Assembly (NCBI GenBank): GCA_900320565.1
Contig: ONSR01000031.1
Span: 1 to 45,509 of the forward strand
Origin: an uncultured Prevotellaceae bacterium
GTDB lineage: Bacteria; Bacteroidota; Bacteroidia; Bacteroidales; Bacteroidaceae
Direction: 5' to 3'
Length of the DNA stretch: 45,509 nt
Part shown: piece after piece, positions 15,303-24,419 of the stretch
Layout: every line of letters starts with the position of its first letter
Numbering within the stretch: the stretch's first letter is position 1
Position numbers and translations under genes: made by a program
Notes under the pieces: generated by a model
What the model saw: the letters and a program-made list of their open reading frames with translations, nothing else
Databases searched by the model: none
Told to the model about the DNA's origin: nothing

Positions 15303-18300
15303 TCACCTTTTCACTTTTACGAGTCGTTTCTGCCCGTTGATGATGTAAACGCCGGTCTTGGTGATGCGGTCCAGGCGGGTGCCACTTAGGGTATAGATAA
15401 TGGCATCTTTCTGGTCAGCAAACGGGACATTTATGGCATCTTCATCAGGATAAATGGTCACTATAGCTGTTGCTTCTTGATTGCTACCATCAGTTGCTTG
15501 TGCAGTTATGGTGGCCGTTCCTGCCTGAATGGCTGTAACAACGCCATCGCTTACAGTTGCAACGGTGGCATCGGAGGTCAGCCAGTTGAGGGTCTTAACG
15601 GTTGCTGTCTCGGGAAGAATGGTGACGGTCAGTGTGGTATCATTGCCTGCAATCATATCGAGCTCGCCGGGTTCGAGCAGTATCGAGGTGACGTAAATCT
15701 TCTCGAGCGACACACTATAGCTGATGTCATCTGGCATACAGACTACACCATCTGCAGTTACAATAAGTTGATTCCTGATGCTGAAATACCCTCCAGCAAA
15801 GTCGTTTGCAGCGCGAAGCGTCAGGGTGAAAGCAGTACCAGTTTTTACATTGAAGTCCGAGTTGTCGGGTGCATAAACAAGCAGATGAACGCCTTCTTCA
15901 TTTGGCATGACATGCGTGACGTGCGAAGTCGTGTTCACTCGCGTACCAAAAACAAGGGTGTCGAGCCGGAGGCCATCAGAAAGTACTATATCAGCCTGAT
16001 AAGCAGTGGCTAATCTGTTTGCATTCAGGCGGACAGCCTTTTCTCGCGTGTCACCAGCCTTGACGGATGAACTGGTTGAATAGAAGCCTGCCGTCAGACT
16101 TTCTTCGCCAAGTGCCACTTTATCGATGATGCGACGAATGGTGACCAAATCTGCCACATCGACGCTGCCATCCTGATTGGCATCTGCATTACTCAATCTG
16201 AAACCCGAAGGCGCTTCACCCGTCAGATAAGATGCAAGCCACTCAGCATCACCAGCTGTAAGCTTTAAGTCGCCATCGACATCGCCAGCAAGTTCACTGA
16301 TGTTAAAGTATGTCTCGCCATCGCTATAGACGACAAGATGTGATGTATCGAACGTCGGATAGGCATCCTGACCTATGGTCTGATACCAAATGGGCTCGTC
16401 GGTTTCACCTTCGTTGAGCAGATAACAGAGTCGGCCGCCCAGCACATCATCTTCGGTCATACGATTGACTTGCGTCGTGGTGATACTATAACAGTTCGCC
16501 TGGCTGGCTCCACCGCGATAGAAGTCGTTGCGATAGTTGTAACCAGTGACAGTGCCTATGTTGTAGCAGTTCGTTAGAATTGCGGACGAACCGAGCCAAC
16601 CGCAGATGGCTGCACTCTCGCTACCGCCAGTGACATTGCCTGCATTGTAGCAATCAGTAATGACAAAAGAAGCAGAACTGCCATAGTTGCAACCAATGAT
16701 GCCACCTGCATTCACGCCCGAACCTGTCACTGTCGCTTCGTTGCCGACCATCGAGAACGTCACAGTGCCACTGCCATTTGAACCGCCTGCCAAACCGACA
16801 TAATTGGCACCGCTGATTGTGCACGAGCTGTCGAGAACAAGATTGCTGATGGTTGCTCCGCCGCCGACGGAACCAAACAGGCCCGTGAAGTTACCACCCA
16901 CGATGTGAAGATTACTGATGCGATGTCCCTGACCGTCGAAAATGCCTCGGAACGACCTCATGCTGGTACCGATGGGATGGAACTGGTCGTCATAACCTGT
17001 CATGTCGAGGTCGGCTTCCAGATATGCCTCACTATACATTGCGCCACCATTAACAGCCTGGCTGAACTCGATAAGTTGTTCAGGAGTTGAGATGTAATAT
17101 GTGGAGTCCTGATATTCGGAGCCAGAGTCATAACCAAGATAGTTATCTATCCAAGCAAGTCGAGCTGGTATATAGTCTCTCAAGACGTTCACTTCCTCGC
17201 GGAATGAGCCGAGCGCTGCAACATTCTGATGCACCATGCTATTGAGGATAGGCCAACGGATGAAGTTCAGATTGGCAGAAGCTTCCATCTCGCGAGCCAT
17301 GCTATCCACGTAGGCAACAAGCGTTTGCTCGTCGAGTGATTCTTCCTTGCGATTCTCTCGCCAAAGCTGATTGAGCCGCTCTGCTGCTGCATTATCGCTA
17401 AGAACACGATTGACAAACGACTTCATGTTGCCTGCAGCGCTTCCTCCTTGATATGCCCACGAGCTTCGACCATTAACAGGATAAATACGATTGTCATTGT
17501 CGAAGGCCAGGTCGAAGTCCCAACATGGCGAGACAAAGAACTGACTCTCCTCCCGTTCCTTGTACATATAGACACTCCAATAGGTATCCATGTTACCCGA
17601 GAACTCACCGATGAGGAAATGCTTCAGGAACGACTCGACATCGAGATACTTGCGGAAGCCATTCTCGGGGTCAGTGTAGTTGCTTGAAAAGAGTGCCGAC
17701 TCCATCAGGTTGAAGTAGCCTTGGATGTAATTATGCTGCTCAGTCGTAATGTCGTCGTCGCCTGGATGCTTAATGGTTACAGGGTTGCCTCGATTACTTT
17801 TGAACCAGCTCGATTCTCGGTCAGCATAGGCATCGATTTCGATAAGATAGCCACCAGTCACCTCTGGCTCTTCGATATCGAAGGTCGTCATCTCGGTAAC
17901 GGGAACACGATTCCTGTCAACAGATATCTGGTCGCAAAGCTGGTAGCAACCCTTATACTCGCCATTCATGATGACATCAACAGGCTGAGCCCATGGTGTA
18001 TAAGGCGCACCGATACGTTTGCTCACCTCGAATGCAAGGCAGTTACGCATCAAAGTCTTGTCGCCATAGTTATTGATGAGCGTCCACTTCTTAGCCTTTG
18101 CTGGACTTTCCATCGCGGAACCTTTCAGCATGTGGTGACTCTTGCCATCATTGAACTTGATGCGCCAAGGTTTCTTCGGGAAGCTCCATGATGCATTGCC
18201 TCTGCCTCGAGCAGTAATTGGATACTCTTGGATGCGAGTACCACCATCATAAGTAATCGTGATAAACGATGGCATCTCATTCACCTTGTCCTGCGGGTCA

Positions 18301-18869
18301 TAACCAGCTTCTGTGTGAATGCTTACGGTAGGAAGGTTCGTAATCTGATACCAAACAGAGTCCACGCCTTCGCCTTCGTAACCATAGAACTCCAGTTCAG
18401 CAATGTTACAACGCGCGTCGTTCGGACCAACATAACGTACATAACGGAAACCTCTCGTCACGGGAACATCTGCATAATCCATCACCCTGACTGTACCTAT
18501 ATTGGGGATGAGGTAAAGTGGGACGGCATCGAGGAAGTCAGGACTGTTGCTGCCTTCAAAGACGCCAAGCTGAACTCGCTTTGCTTGAGATGTGCGAGGA
18601 CTCCATCCAACTCTCGTTATGACATGGGCTGTACCCAAGTCCAACCCGACCCACGTGCGGGAGCGGTCCATCGAGGCATAGAAGGTATCGTAATCGCCGT
18701 CGAAAGCATGGGCAGGCGTATTTACTGTCTCGCTCGACTGGCTTGTACTGTAATCAATGTTGGGCGAACCAATAGGCGTACCGCTAAGCTTTACGGATTC
18801 TGGCACATCCTGTCCGAAGCAATAAACAGCTGACAATAACAGGAGGAATATAGTCGAAAGACTTTTCAT
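15303..18869 (-). CDS. CotH-domain multidomain surface protein (F5/8C, CotH, GLUG, dockerin-like, cohesin-like, Big2)
   Basis: A secreted protein of 1188 aa with domains in this order: signal peptide (1-19); F5/8 type C-like domain (about 25-165, with FDGDYDTFYASMDRSRTWVGLDLG); CotH kinase-like domain (about 190-600, with ITARGRGNASWSFPKKPWRIKF and the Asp-rich SPCWDFDLAFDNDN); GLUG-type repeats (about 620-790, FRGIFDGQGHRISNLHI); a pair of dockerin-like EF-hand segments (about 860-925, DVDGDLKLTAGDAEWL and DANQDGSVDVADLVTI); a cohesin-like beta-sandwich (about 935-1060); a Big2 immunoglobulin-like domain (about 1065-1145); and the tag IYTLSGTRLDRITKTGVYIINGQKR. CotH proteins phosphorylate protein targets in spores, but the role in Bacteroidetes surface proteins is not known. 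The start ATG at 18869 lies about 20 bp after a -7 box. Confidence 0.85.
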   Translation of the reverse strand: MKSLSTIFLLLLSAVYCFGQDVPESVKLSGTPIGSPNIDYSTSQSSETVNTPAHAFDGDYDTFYASMDRSRTWVGLDLGTAHVITRVGWSPRTSQAKRVQLGVFEGSNSPDFLDAVPLYLIPNIGTVRVMDYADVPVTRGFRYVRYVGPNDARCNIAELEFYGYEGEGVDSVWYQITNLPTVSIHTEAGYDPQDKVNEMPSFITITYDGGTRIQEYPITARGRGNASWSFPKKPWRIKFNDGKSHHMLKGSAMESPAKAKKWTLINNYGDKTLMRNCLAFEVSKRIGAPYTPWAQPVDVIMNGEYKGCYQLCDQISVDRNRVPVTEMTTFDIEEPEVTGGYLIEIDAYADRESSWFKSNRGNPVTIKHPGDDDITTEQHNYIQGYFNLMESALFSSNYTDPENGFRKYLDVESFLKHFLIGEFSGNMDTYWSVYMYKEREESQFFVSPCWDFDLAFDNDNRIYPVNGRSSWAYQGGSAAGNMKSFVNRVLSDNAAAERLNQLWRENRKEESLDEQTLVAYVDSMAREMEASANLNFIRWPILNSMVHQNVAALGSFREEVNVLRDYIPARLAWIDNYLGYDSGSEYQDSTYYISTPEQLIEFSQAVNGGAMYSEAYLEADLDMTGYDDQFHPIGTSMRSFRGIFDGQGHRISNLHIVGGNFTGLFGSVGGGATISNLVLDSSCTISGANYVGLAGGSNGSGTVTFSMVGNEATVTGSGVNAGGIIGCNYGSSASFVITDCYNAGNVTGGSESAAICGWLGSSAILTNCYNIGTVTGYNYRNDFYRGGASQANCYSITTTQVNRMTEDDVLGGRLCYLLNEGETDEPIWYQTIGQDAYPTFDTSHLVVYSDGETYFNISELAGDVDGDLKLTAGDAEWLASYLTGEAPSGFRLSNADANQDGSVDVADLVTIRRIIDKVALGEESLTAGFYSTSSSVKAGDTREKAVRLNANRLATAYQADIVLSDGLRLDTLVFGTRVNTTSHVTHVMPNEEGVHLLVYAPDNSDFNVKTGTAFTLTLRAANDFAGGYFSIRNQLIVTADGVVCMPDDISYSVSLEKIYVTSILLEPGELDMIAGNDTTLTVTILPETATVKTLNWLTSDATVATVSDGVVTAIQAGTATITAQATDGSNQEATAIVTIYPDEDAINVPFADQKDAIIYTLSGTRLDRITKTGVYIINGQKRLVKVKR

Positions 18870-18889
18870 TATAATACGTATTCAGCGTG

Positions 18890-18897
18890 CAAAGGTA
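18890..18897 (-). promoter_or_regulatory. -7 box of the CotH-type gene
   Basis: Reads TACCTTTG followed by C on the minus strand, 20 bp before the ATG. Confidence 0.7.
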
Positions 18898-19003
18898 ACC
18901 TTATTTGTTAAATTATGCAAGGGGAGCACACATTTTTAATATAATAATACAAGAAAAGTACAATAATTTAACAACAATTTATCAAACTAAAAGGATAAAT
19001 CGC

Positions 19004-19011
19004 TAACTTTG
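19004..19011 (+). promoter_or_regulatory. -7 box of the 19032 gene cluster
   Basis: TAACTTTG followed by C, 20 bp upstream of the ATG at 19032. It probably drives the three following genes. Confidence 0.7.
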
Positions 19012-19031
19012 CAAACGAAAACAAAGATTGA

Positions 19032-20378
19032 ATGAAATATTTTATCCTCATTATCCTCCTTTTCCTTCCAAACAAATGGCTGATGGCTCAAGGAGACTTG
19101 ACACATGAAGTGGCGTCTGACACAGAACGTTGGCCAGCTCCACAAATTGACCCAGATTGGAAGTTGGAGTACTTGCCACACAACAACGCCAACCACAATG
19201 TCTATGTCTATAAGGACAAACTCTACGACGGACTCTTCACTCGCACTTTAGGTTGGAATGGAGGAGATGGCGTGCAAACCATTGCCTTGCCTGGCGGCAA
19301 CGTGTTTTGGAGCTTCAACGACAGCTTCTATGGCAAAGCGACAGGAACAGCATCACGCATTCGCCAGTCTTGCAACTTTCCTCGAAACAGCATCATGGTG
19401 CAGACGCCTGATGAAGACGGATTACCTGGCACGAAAAACAGCAACTTCAAATGGCTTGCCGATTGGGTGCAACGCTCTAATTCATCGGGAAGCGGTTACT
19501 ATCATGCCCGCACACACATTCGTCATCCGAAGGGCGAAAAGACTGATGCCCAGATTAAGAACGGCGAAATTGACCAGACTTACCTTTATTGGGCTGGCGA
19601 CGGAACGGTGGTCGATGGCCAACTGCAAGTGCTTTGGGCTGGGGTCTATAATGGCTCGGAGAACTTGATGCAGAGCGACAACAGAGCTCTTGCCATCTAT
19701 TCGCTCGAAGGAACACCAGGCAGTTCGACTTACCTTAAGTTGATAAGCGTGGACCACAACTTCTTTGAGCAAGACCCGATTGGTTATGGCGGGACTCTTT
19801 GGGAAGACGAGGACGGACACATATATCTCTATACTTGTTATCAGTACAAAAAGAATACTGAAGATGTGCTCAACACCAGTTCGCCTGTCGTAGCCCGCAC
19901 GCAGACACACGACCTACGTTCGCCTTGGGAATATTATGTAGCTGACGCAAACGGTACATTCCATTGGCAAAGCACCTACCCGACTGATGCAGAAGTAAAG
20001 CGTTCGGCCATCAGTTCCAGGAGTGTCTCGACGGCTTGGGTCTTCAAGGATGACGACTGGTACTACATGACGGGGCAAGGATTCCCTTACGGAAAGCAGG
20101 TGTATATCATGCGAAGCCGTAATCCATGGGGACCCTTCGAAGAGTGCCACCAACTCTGGACAATGCCATTTGTGCTCGACAAAGTTGGCACGCGCACATA
20201 TCAACACTTCTACATGCCGCACCTACATCAAACACTTTCAAGGGAGGGCGAACTGGTATTCTCAACCAACACCGACTGCAAGGAATGGGCCGACAACTTC
20301 AATAGCAAGGGCTCGGCAGACTTCTACCGACCATACTTCTTCCGCGTGTATAATTGGAAAGCTATATTCGACGATTGA
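19032..20378 (+). CDS. Secreted beta-propeller-like protein (DUF5005/DUF4185-like)
   Basis: A 448-aa exported protein with signal peptide MKYFILIILLFLPNKWLMAQG. The mature part has repeated strand patterns typical of five-bladed propeller glycosidase-like proteins: GGDGVQTIALPGGNVFWSFNDSFYG near the start, YLYWAGDGTVVDGQLQVLWAGVYNG, DPIGYGGTLWEDEDGHIYLYTCYQ, and a late blade DDDWYYMTGQGFPYGKQVYIMRSRNPWGPFEE. This resembles the DUF5005/DUF4185 group, which is related to GH43-type propellers, but I cannot assign a reaction. It is followed by a lipoprotein and an SGNH-like gene on the same strand. Its stop codon lies inside a heptamer array (20374-20394). Confidence 0.7.
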   Translation: MKYFILIILLFLPNKWLMAQGDLTHEVASDTERWPAPQIDPDWKLEYLPHNNANHNVYVYKDKLYDGLFTRTLGWNGGDGVQTIALPGGNVFWSFNDSFYGKATGTASRIRQSCNFPRNSIMVQTPDEDGLPGTKNSNFKWLADWVQRSNSSGSGYYHARTHIRHPKGEKTDAQIKNGEIDQTYLYWAGDGTVVDGQLQVLWAGVYNGSENLMQSDNRALAIYSLEGTPGSSTYLKLISVDHNFFEQDPIGYGGTLWEDEDGHIYLYTCYQYKKNTEDVLNTSSPVVARTQTHDLRSPWEYYVADANGTFHWQSTYPTDAEVKRSAISSRSVSTAWVFKDDDWYYMTGQGFPYGKQVYIMRSRNPWGPFEECHQLWTMPFVLDKVGTRTYQHFYMPHLHQTLSREGELVFSTNTDCKEWADNFNSKGSADFYRPYFFRVYNWKAIFDD

Positions 20379-20394
20379 ACATTGAACATTGAAA
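20374..20394. repeat. Heptanucleotide array at the junction of two genes
   Basis: Units ATTGAAC, ATTGAAC, ATTGAAA. The array contains the stop codon of the upstream gene (20376-20378) and ends just before the ATG of the next gene (20396). Confidence 0.85.
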
Positions 20395-20395
20395 T

Positions 20396-21226
20396 ATGAA
20401 GCCTACCAAATATCTTCTTCTCTGTTGTCTGTTGACCGTTGTCTTTTGTCTGGCAAGTTGCTACAAGCTTATCTCCACATATGCTCCAAGCGAAGTTGCA
20501 CCAGGACAGACGTTCGAGGTTAGCTTTACCATTGTGGATGATGGTTCTGATAGACAGGACTTTGTGACGGACTGGAGTTATGCCGGAGTTCGAGTGCCGA
20601 AAGGCTGGACAGTGACTGTACCGCAAGGTGCACACCAGCAGTTTGCCGAGGATTGGGTTTACTACCAGGACGGCTCCCAAGTCAACAGCTCGCACGACAT
20701 GGAACCATGCGATAAGCTTTCTCAGTTCTACAATTCCGCTTGCCCAAAGTCGGGTTATACATGGTCGGGCTTCAAGAGCGTCACGAAGATTCCGAAGAAC
20801 ATCTCGGCATGCTGGCGGAATGGTTGTGATAGCATTCGCATTACCTTCCTTGTCACTGTTCCAGAAGATGTCAAACCCGGTCGCTACACGATTGACTTTA
20901 TGGGTGGCGACGAAGAAGACGACGCAGGCATAGACAAATACAGCAAATATACAGATGCCAAGGATTCTCGGCTCTTCCATGCAGGCACCGCTTCGGGTTC
21001 GTACGTGGACAACAGGAATGCTTCCCTGGCCCGCACAATCATTGTGACCGACGCTACTGGCCTTAAAGACCTTAAGAACCCTGAAGACCTTAATACTCCC
21101 GATTATAAGCATGGCTCAACGACAATTAAGCAAGGCTCGACGATAGTCAACCTTTCCGGTCAACCAGTCTCGCCAAAGGAGAAAGGCATCATCATCAAAA
21201 ACGGAAAAAAAATATTGAAACGATGA
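20396..21226 (+). CDS. Lipoprotein of unknown function with C-terminal NGKK tag
   Basis: A 276-aa predicted lipoprotein with lipobox LASC (Cys near residue 22). The mature part begins with a beta-sandwich-like stretch (APSEVAPGQTFEVSFTIVDDGSDRQDF ... GVRVPKGWTVTVPQG) that resembles domains binding or packing against other surface proteins. The last residues (VNLSGQPVSPKEKGIIIKNGKKILKR) match the tag on other secreted proteins in the window. No catalytic motif is visible. The signal-peptide core is encoded by heptamer-like repeats (20422-20449). It overlaps the next gene by 4 bp (ATGA). Confidence 0.75.
   Translation: MKPTKYLLLCCLLTVVFCLASCYKLISTYAPSEVAPGQTFEVSFTIVDDGSDRQDFVTDWSYAGVRVPKGWTVTVPQGAHQQFAEDWVYYQDGSQVNSSHDMEPCDKLSQFYNSACPKSGYTWSGFKSVTKIPKNISACWRNGCDSIRITFLVTVPEDVKPGRYTIDFMGGDEEDDAGIDKYSKYTDAKDSRLFHAGTASGSYVDNRNASLARTIIVTDATGLKDLKNPEDLNTPDYKHGSTTIKQGSTIVNLSGQPVSPKEKGIIIKNGKKILKR
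20422..20449. repeat. Degenerate heptamer repeats encoding a signal-peptide core
   Basis: Units CTGTTGT, CTGTTGA, CCGTTGT, CTTTTGT in tandem. They encode the hydrophobic residues just before the lipobox. The match to a 7-bp period is imperfect. Confidence 0.55.
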
Positions 21227-22101
21227 AACAACTACTTCTACTGCTACTTTGCTTGCCTGCTTATTCGCAAAGCATGGTGGTCAACACAACAGGAGGCAGT
21301 TCCACAGCCTACCCTACGAACCAAGTCGAGTCTGTAACCTTCACGGAGGAGACGACTGAACCCATTCAGCCATCTGCAAAGATTCGGATGAAGCGAAGCA
21401 TTGTCTTCCTTGGTCATAGCATATGGCGCAACGATAACTACCTCGTTACCTACAAGAGTTCTGGTACGTTCATAACGCCTTTTACAGGTGCTTTTCGTGG
21501 ACGCGGATACCAAACGCTTCTGCAAGAGGTCTTTGAGTTTCCTGCAGTCTATACTCCTGGTCCCGATGGCGGTTATAGCGGCTATTCTATAGGAGGCACA
21601 AGTACTACCGACAGCAAGAGCATTGCCGTTGTTGCCCGGCAGTCCAATAATGGCTGGCCTAATATCCAGAATGCCATCTGGACGATTGACTTCATCACGA
21701 ACGACTTCAAGCGCAACATTCCGCTGGGAACCTTCGACGACTACAAGAACGCAACAGGCCCAGGCACCTTCTACGGAGCCGTTCGCCAGCTATACGACAA
21801 GATAAAAGAGCTTTCTGGCAGCAGCGTCATCATCGTCTTCAGCAACGCCACAAAACGCAACAACGCGAACTACACAAGCACGAGCAAGAATACTGTTGGC
21901 TGCACGCTTGCCGATTACGAGCTGGCCCTGCTGACCTGTGCGGCAGCAAACACAAACTGGTACTTCGTGGACCAGAACCGTCTGTCAGGCATCACGGACG
22001 AGAACCTGCCAGCCGTTACTGCCGATGGTCTGCATCTCAACAACCTTGGCTACACCGCACACTGGCAGACAAATAGTCGAACCCGAAATGACAAAACGTA
22101 A
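21223..22101 (+). CDS. SGNH/GDSL-like hydrolase, secreted
   Basis: A 292-aa exported protein with a signal peptide (MKQLLLLLLCLPAYSQS) and a short spacer with a TTGGSSTAYPTNQVESVTF motif. The SGNH-like domain has the block I sequence IVFLGHSIWRN, where Ser follows GH instead of the usual GD, and the C-terminal block V motif DGLHLNNLGY carries the Asp and His of the triad. SGNH enzymes commonly remove acetyl or other ester groups from carbohydrates. The substrate here is unknown. It overlaps the upstream lipoprotein gene by 4 bp, so the two are probably co-translated. Confidence 0.75.
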   Translation: MKQLLLLLLCLPAYSQSMVVNTTGGSSTAYPTNQVESVTFTEETTEPIQPSAKIRMKRSIVFLGHSIWRNDNYLVTYKSSGTFITPFTGAFRGRGYQTLLQEVFEFPAVYTPGPDGGYSGYSIGGTSTTDSKSIAVVARQSNNGWPNIQNAIWTIDFITNDFKRNIPLGTFDDYKNATGPGTFYGAVRQLYDKIKELSGSSVIIVFSNATKRNNANYTSTSKNTVGCTLADYELALLTCAAANTNWYFVDQNRLSGITDENLPAVTADGLHLNNLGYTAHWQTNSRTRNDKT

Positions 22102-22247
22102 GCAGAACCGCAGTTTTGCTTACACTACCATTTTTGATAAACCCTCCAGAATCGCCTAAAAAGGTCTCGGACGAGGTTAAAGTCATTTTTTCAAAAAAAC
22201 GCGCTTAAAACGAAAGCGTTTCGTAACCTGCTGATTTACAGTATACA

Positions 22248-22275
22248 ATTCTTCACTCTTAATTCATCATTCTTC
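22248..22275. repeat. Heptanucleotide array, intergenic
   Basis: Four degenerate tandem units: ATTCTTC, ACTCTTA, ATTCATC, ATTCTTC. Confidence 0.65.
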
Positions 22276-22368
22276 ATTTACATGTGCCGTTTTGCAAAGT
22301 GCACCTTGCAAACTGAGCACTTTAGACGCGTTTTTGCACACTTTTTCGCTTGATTTTTCGCCAAACTT

Positions 22369-22464
22369 CACACGAGGAAATTTCAAACACGACGTGTGGA
22401 GTTTCGAAACTTCACACGTGAACTTTTGAAACTTCACGTGTCGCGTTGGTAAAATCGACGTGTT
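22369..22464. repeat. 22-bp-period palindrome array C
   Basis: Five units begin at 22369 (CACACGAG), 22391 (GACGTGTG), 22413 (CACACGTG), 22435 (CACGTGTC) and 22457 (GACGTGTT), each exactly 22 bp apart. Flanks are AAACTT before and AANTTT after in most units. Confidence 0.85.
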
Positions 22465-22620
22465 TGGTGCCCATTTTTGACACTTTTCATGAGTGTGCAA
22501 AAACAGCAAAATGAAAGCAGATGAAAGGATTTAATTACTTTTTGACAAATGTCAACAAATGAGACTTCAAGTCTTTACTTTTCGCTCGACCTCAAAAAGG
22601 AAACATAACTTCCGGGCATT

Positions 22621-23505
22621 TTATATAAGCTTGGCCAGCAAGACATAGTCTTTTGCATTGATAACGCCGTCTTCGTTAATGTCAGCAGCCCAGCGAACGG
22701 CTGAATCGTCAGGAAGGTTAACGATGATGAGACGAAGCAATTCGAGGTCCTTTGCGTCTATTATGCCATCGCCATTGACGTCGCCTCGCTGATAGCCTTC
22801 CTTTTCATACTCCTCATCTTCGAGTGGAACAATGTTATAGAAATCTCGCCACACCTGCGACTCCTGATACTTGCTAAGCGTTTCCCTGGGTACATGCAAC
22901 GTGCACTTCTTTTGGTCAGCTAAAGAAAACGATCCAAACTCAGCGAGAGGTGGCTCGGAAGCAAAGCAATAGAGGTCGGTCAACGAAGAGAGATGCTGCA
23001 TAGCTGTGCAGCGAATGATGCGGATGCGATGCGGCAGGACAAAAGACGTAAGTGATGCACAGCAGTAGAATGTCAGAGAATCGAGTAATTCCTGACGCTT
23101 GGGCAACGATATCTGCTGCAACGAAGTGCATGCCGTAAAGGCTGCATTGGTGATGACATTCATACTTTGAGGCACATTGATGCTCCGCAAACTTGTGCAA
23201 CCGATGAAAGCACAAGGACTGATAGCTTTGACTGTCGGCGGCAAATGGACAGACGTCAACTCATCGCAGCCAGCAAAAGCATTGTCAGCCACAGACGTAA
23301 CATTATATACCCTTCCGTTGTAAGTAACCTGTTCCGGCACAACGACATCTCCCGAATAACAAGGCTCCGAAGTTTCTTCACCTCTGCTCGTCACATAGGC
23401 AATACGCGTTCCTATAATGCCTATGTAAACGCCGTTAACCTCCAATTCGTAGGCGTAAAGCATAGAACTGGAGAACAAAAGCAGATATGTGATGAGACGC
23501 CGCAT
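22621..23505 (-). CDS. Leucine-rich-repeat (BspA-like) surface protein with dockerin-like C-terminus
   Basis: A 294-aa exported protein with signal peptide (MRRLITYLLLFSSSMLYAYE). The middle (about 50-210) has BspA/LRR_5-type repeats with the pattern VTSVADNAFAGCDELTSVHLPPTVKAISPCAFIGCTSLRSINVP. The C-terminus (about 235-294) has two EF-hand-like segments (DVNGDGIIDAKDLELLRLI; DINEDGVINAKDYVLLAKLI) forming a dockerin-like pair. It is the last gene of the minus-strand operon that starts with the TonB-dependent receptor. Its ATG overlaps the stop of the SGNH gene by 1 bp. It probably acts in adhesion or protein assembly at the cell surface. Confidence 0.85.
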   Translation of the reverse strand: MRRLITYLLLFSSSMLYAYELEVNGVYIGIIGTRIAYVTSRGEETSEPCYSGDVVVPEQVTYNGRVYNVTSVADNAFAGCDELTSVHLPPTVKAISPCAFIGCTSLRSINVPQSMNVITNAAFTACTSLQQISLPKRQELLDSLTFYCCASLTSFVLPHRIRIIRCTAMQHLSSLTDLYCFASEPPLAEFGSFSLADQKKCTLHVPRETLSKYQESQVWRDFYNIVPLEDEEYEKEGYQRGDVNGDGIIDAKDLELLRLIIVNLPDDSAVRWAADINEDGVINAKDYVLLAKLI

Positions 23506-24410
23506 TAAAAGTCGTAGAACATTTCGTAAACAGCCTCAAGCTGTGGATACATCCAGCGTGCCAACTTTAAGCCACCTGCATCATTCAAGTGTAAACCATC
23601 CTTGAAGAACTTCCTGTTCGACGAACCGATTTCCGTCATCGGACTCAGGCCCGAGTAACTGTATGCATCGAGTACAATGAGAGAATAATAGGAAGCAACC
23701 TCACGAATTGCATTGACATATTCGCGGAAAGTCTTGCCGGTCGTGGGATTGGTACCTTCAGTAAATGACTTGTCGGCGTTGATGATGAATTCAGGAACAT
23801 CTATTTCCGTACCATGATGGATGGGAAGCATGACGACAACAGGTACACCTCGCTTCATAAAGCGGTCGTAGAGGCCCTTGAACAAACGGTGGAGGCCGGC
23901 ATAGAAAGTGTACTTACCTGTCTTTGGACCATCAGTGAACTGACCAAACTCTACCGTATCAGTGTGTCCGAAGTCGTTCGTTCCGCCAAAGACAATCACC
24001 ATCTTGTTGGTTGTGGATATCTTGGTGTATCTCTTTTCGAAAGCATTTGAATCACCACTGTTCCTGGCAGCCAGGTGCGTAGCAGAGATGCCTTGATTGT
24101 CAGCAACACACCCAGTGAGACTGACAAACGAGTTGACGTACTCGCCATTCTGCGTGATGCTGTCTCCAAAGAAAGCGACCTTCTTGCCCTTCCAATGCGA
24201 CTCCTTAGTCTGCACGACATAAACGGTGTCCTTCTGAGCTGCGAAATAGGTAGCATCCACCTCTGCGACATCCTTAATGACAACGGAATCAATCTCAGAA
24301 ACAGGCACAGCATGCGGAAGTTCAGCCTGCCTATAAAGGATGGTAGCATACTGCTGTGCCCACAGAGATGAGCACAGCAGTAGCAATATTGAAAGGGAAC
24401 GAAGTCTCAT
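23505..24410 (-). CDS. SGNH/GDSL hydrolase, secreted
   Basis: A 301-aa exported esterase-like protein. Signal peptide MRLRSLSILLLLCSSLWAQQ. After a spacer with PVSEIDSVVI, the catalytic domain has block I VAFFGDSITQNGEYV (nucleophile Ser), a Gly in the ISATHLAAR region, block III FGGTNDFG with the Asn, and block V DGLHLNDAGGLKLARWMYP with Asp and His. All four SGNH residues are visible, unlike the paralogue at 21223. It sits between the OB-repeat lipoprotein (9 bp upstream) and the LRR/dockerin protein (1 bp overlap). It probably removes ester groups from the substrate handled by this operon. Confidence 0.88.
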   Translation of the reverse strand: MRLRSLSILLLLCSSLWAQQYATILYRQAELPHAVPVSEIDSVVIKDVAEVDATYFAAQKDTVYVVQTKESHWKGKKVAFFGDSITQNGEYVNSFVSLTGCVADNQGISATHLAARNSGDSNAFEKRYTKISTTNKMVIVFGGTNDFGHTDTVEFGQFTDGPKTGKYTFYAGLHRLFKGLYDRFMKRGVPVVVMLPIHHGTEIDVPEFIINADKSFTEGTNPTTGKTFREYVNAIREVASYYSLIVLDAYSYSGLSPMTEIGSSNRKFFKDGLHLNDAGGLKLARWMYPQLEAVYEMFYDF

Positions 24411-24419
24411 AGCAACGAT

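Larger units (their letters stand above)
22102..22620. other. Intergenic region between convergent genes
   Basis: About 520 bp with no credible gene. It holds a weak hairpin (AAACGC/GCGTTT, about 22197-22221), heptamer-like repeats at 22248-22275 (ATTCTTC, ACTCTTA, ATTCATC, ATTCTTC) and palindrome array C (22369-22464). A minus-strand frame of 80 codons across the array has repeated KFxKFTCEVSK-like text produced by the repeats. Confidence 0.7.

Noticed and set aside
22267-22509. 80-codon minus-strand frame with repeated KFxKF text
   Set aside because: The repeated text comes from the 22-bp palindrome array. There is no promoter, domain or conserved start.
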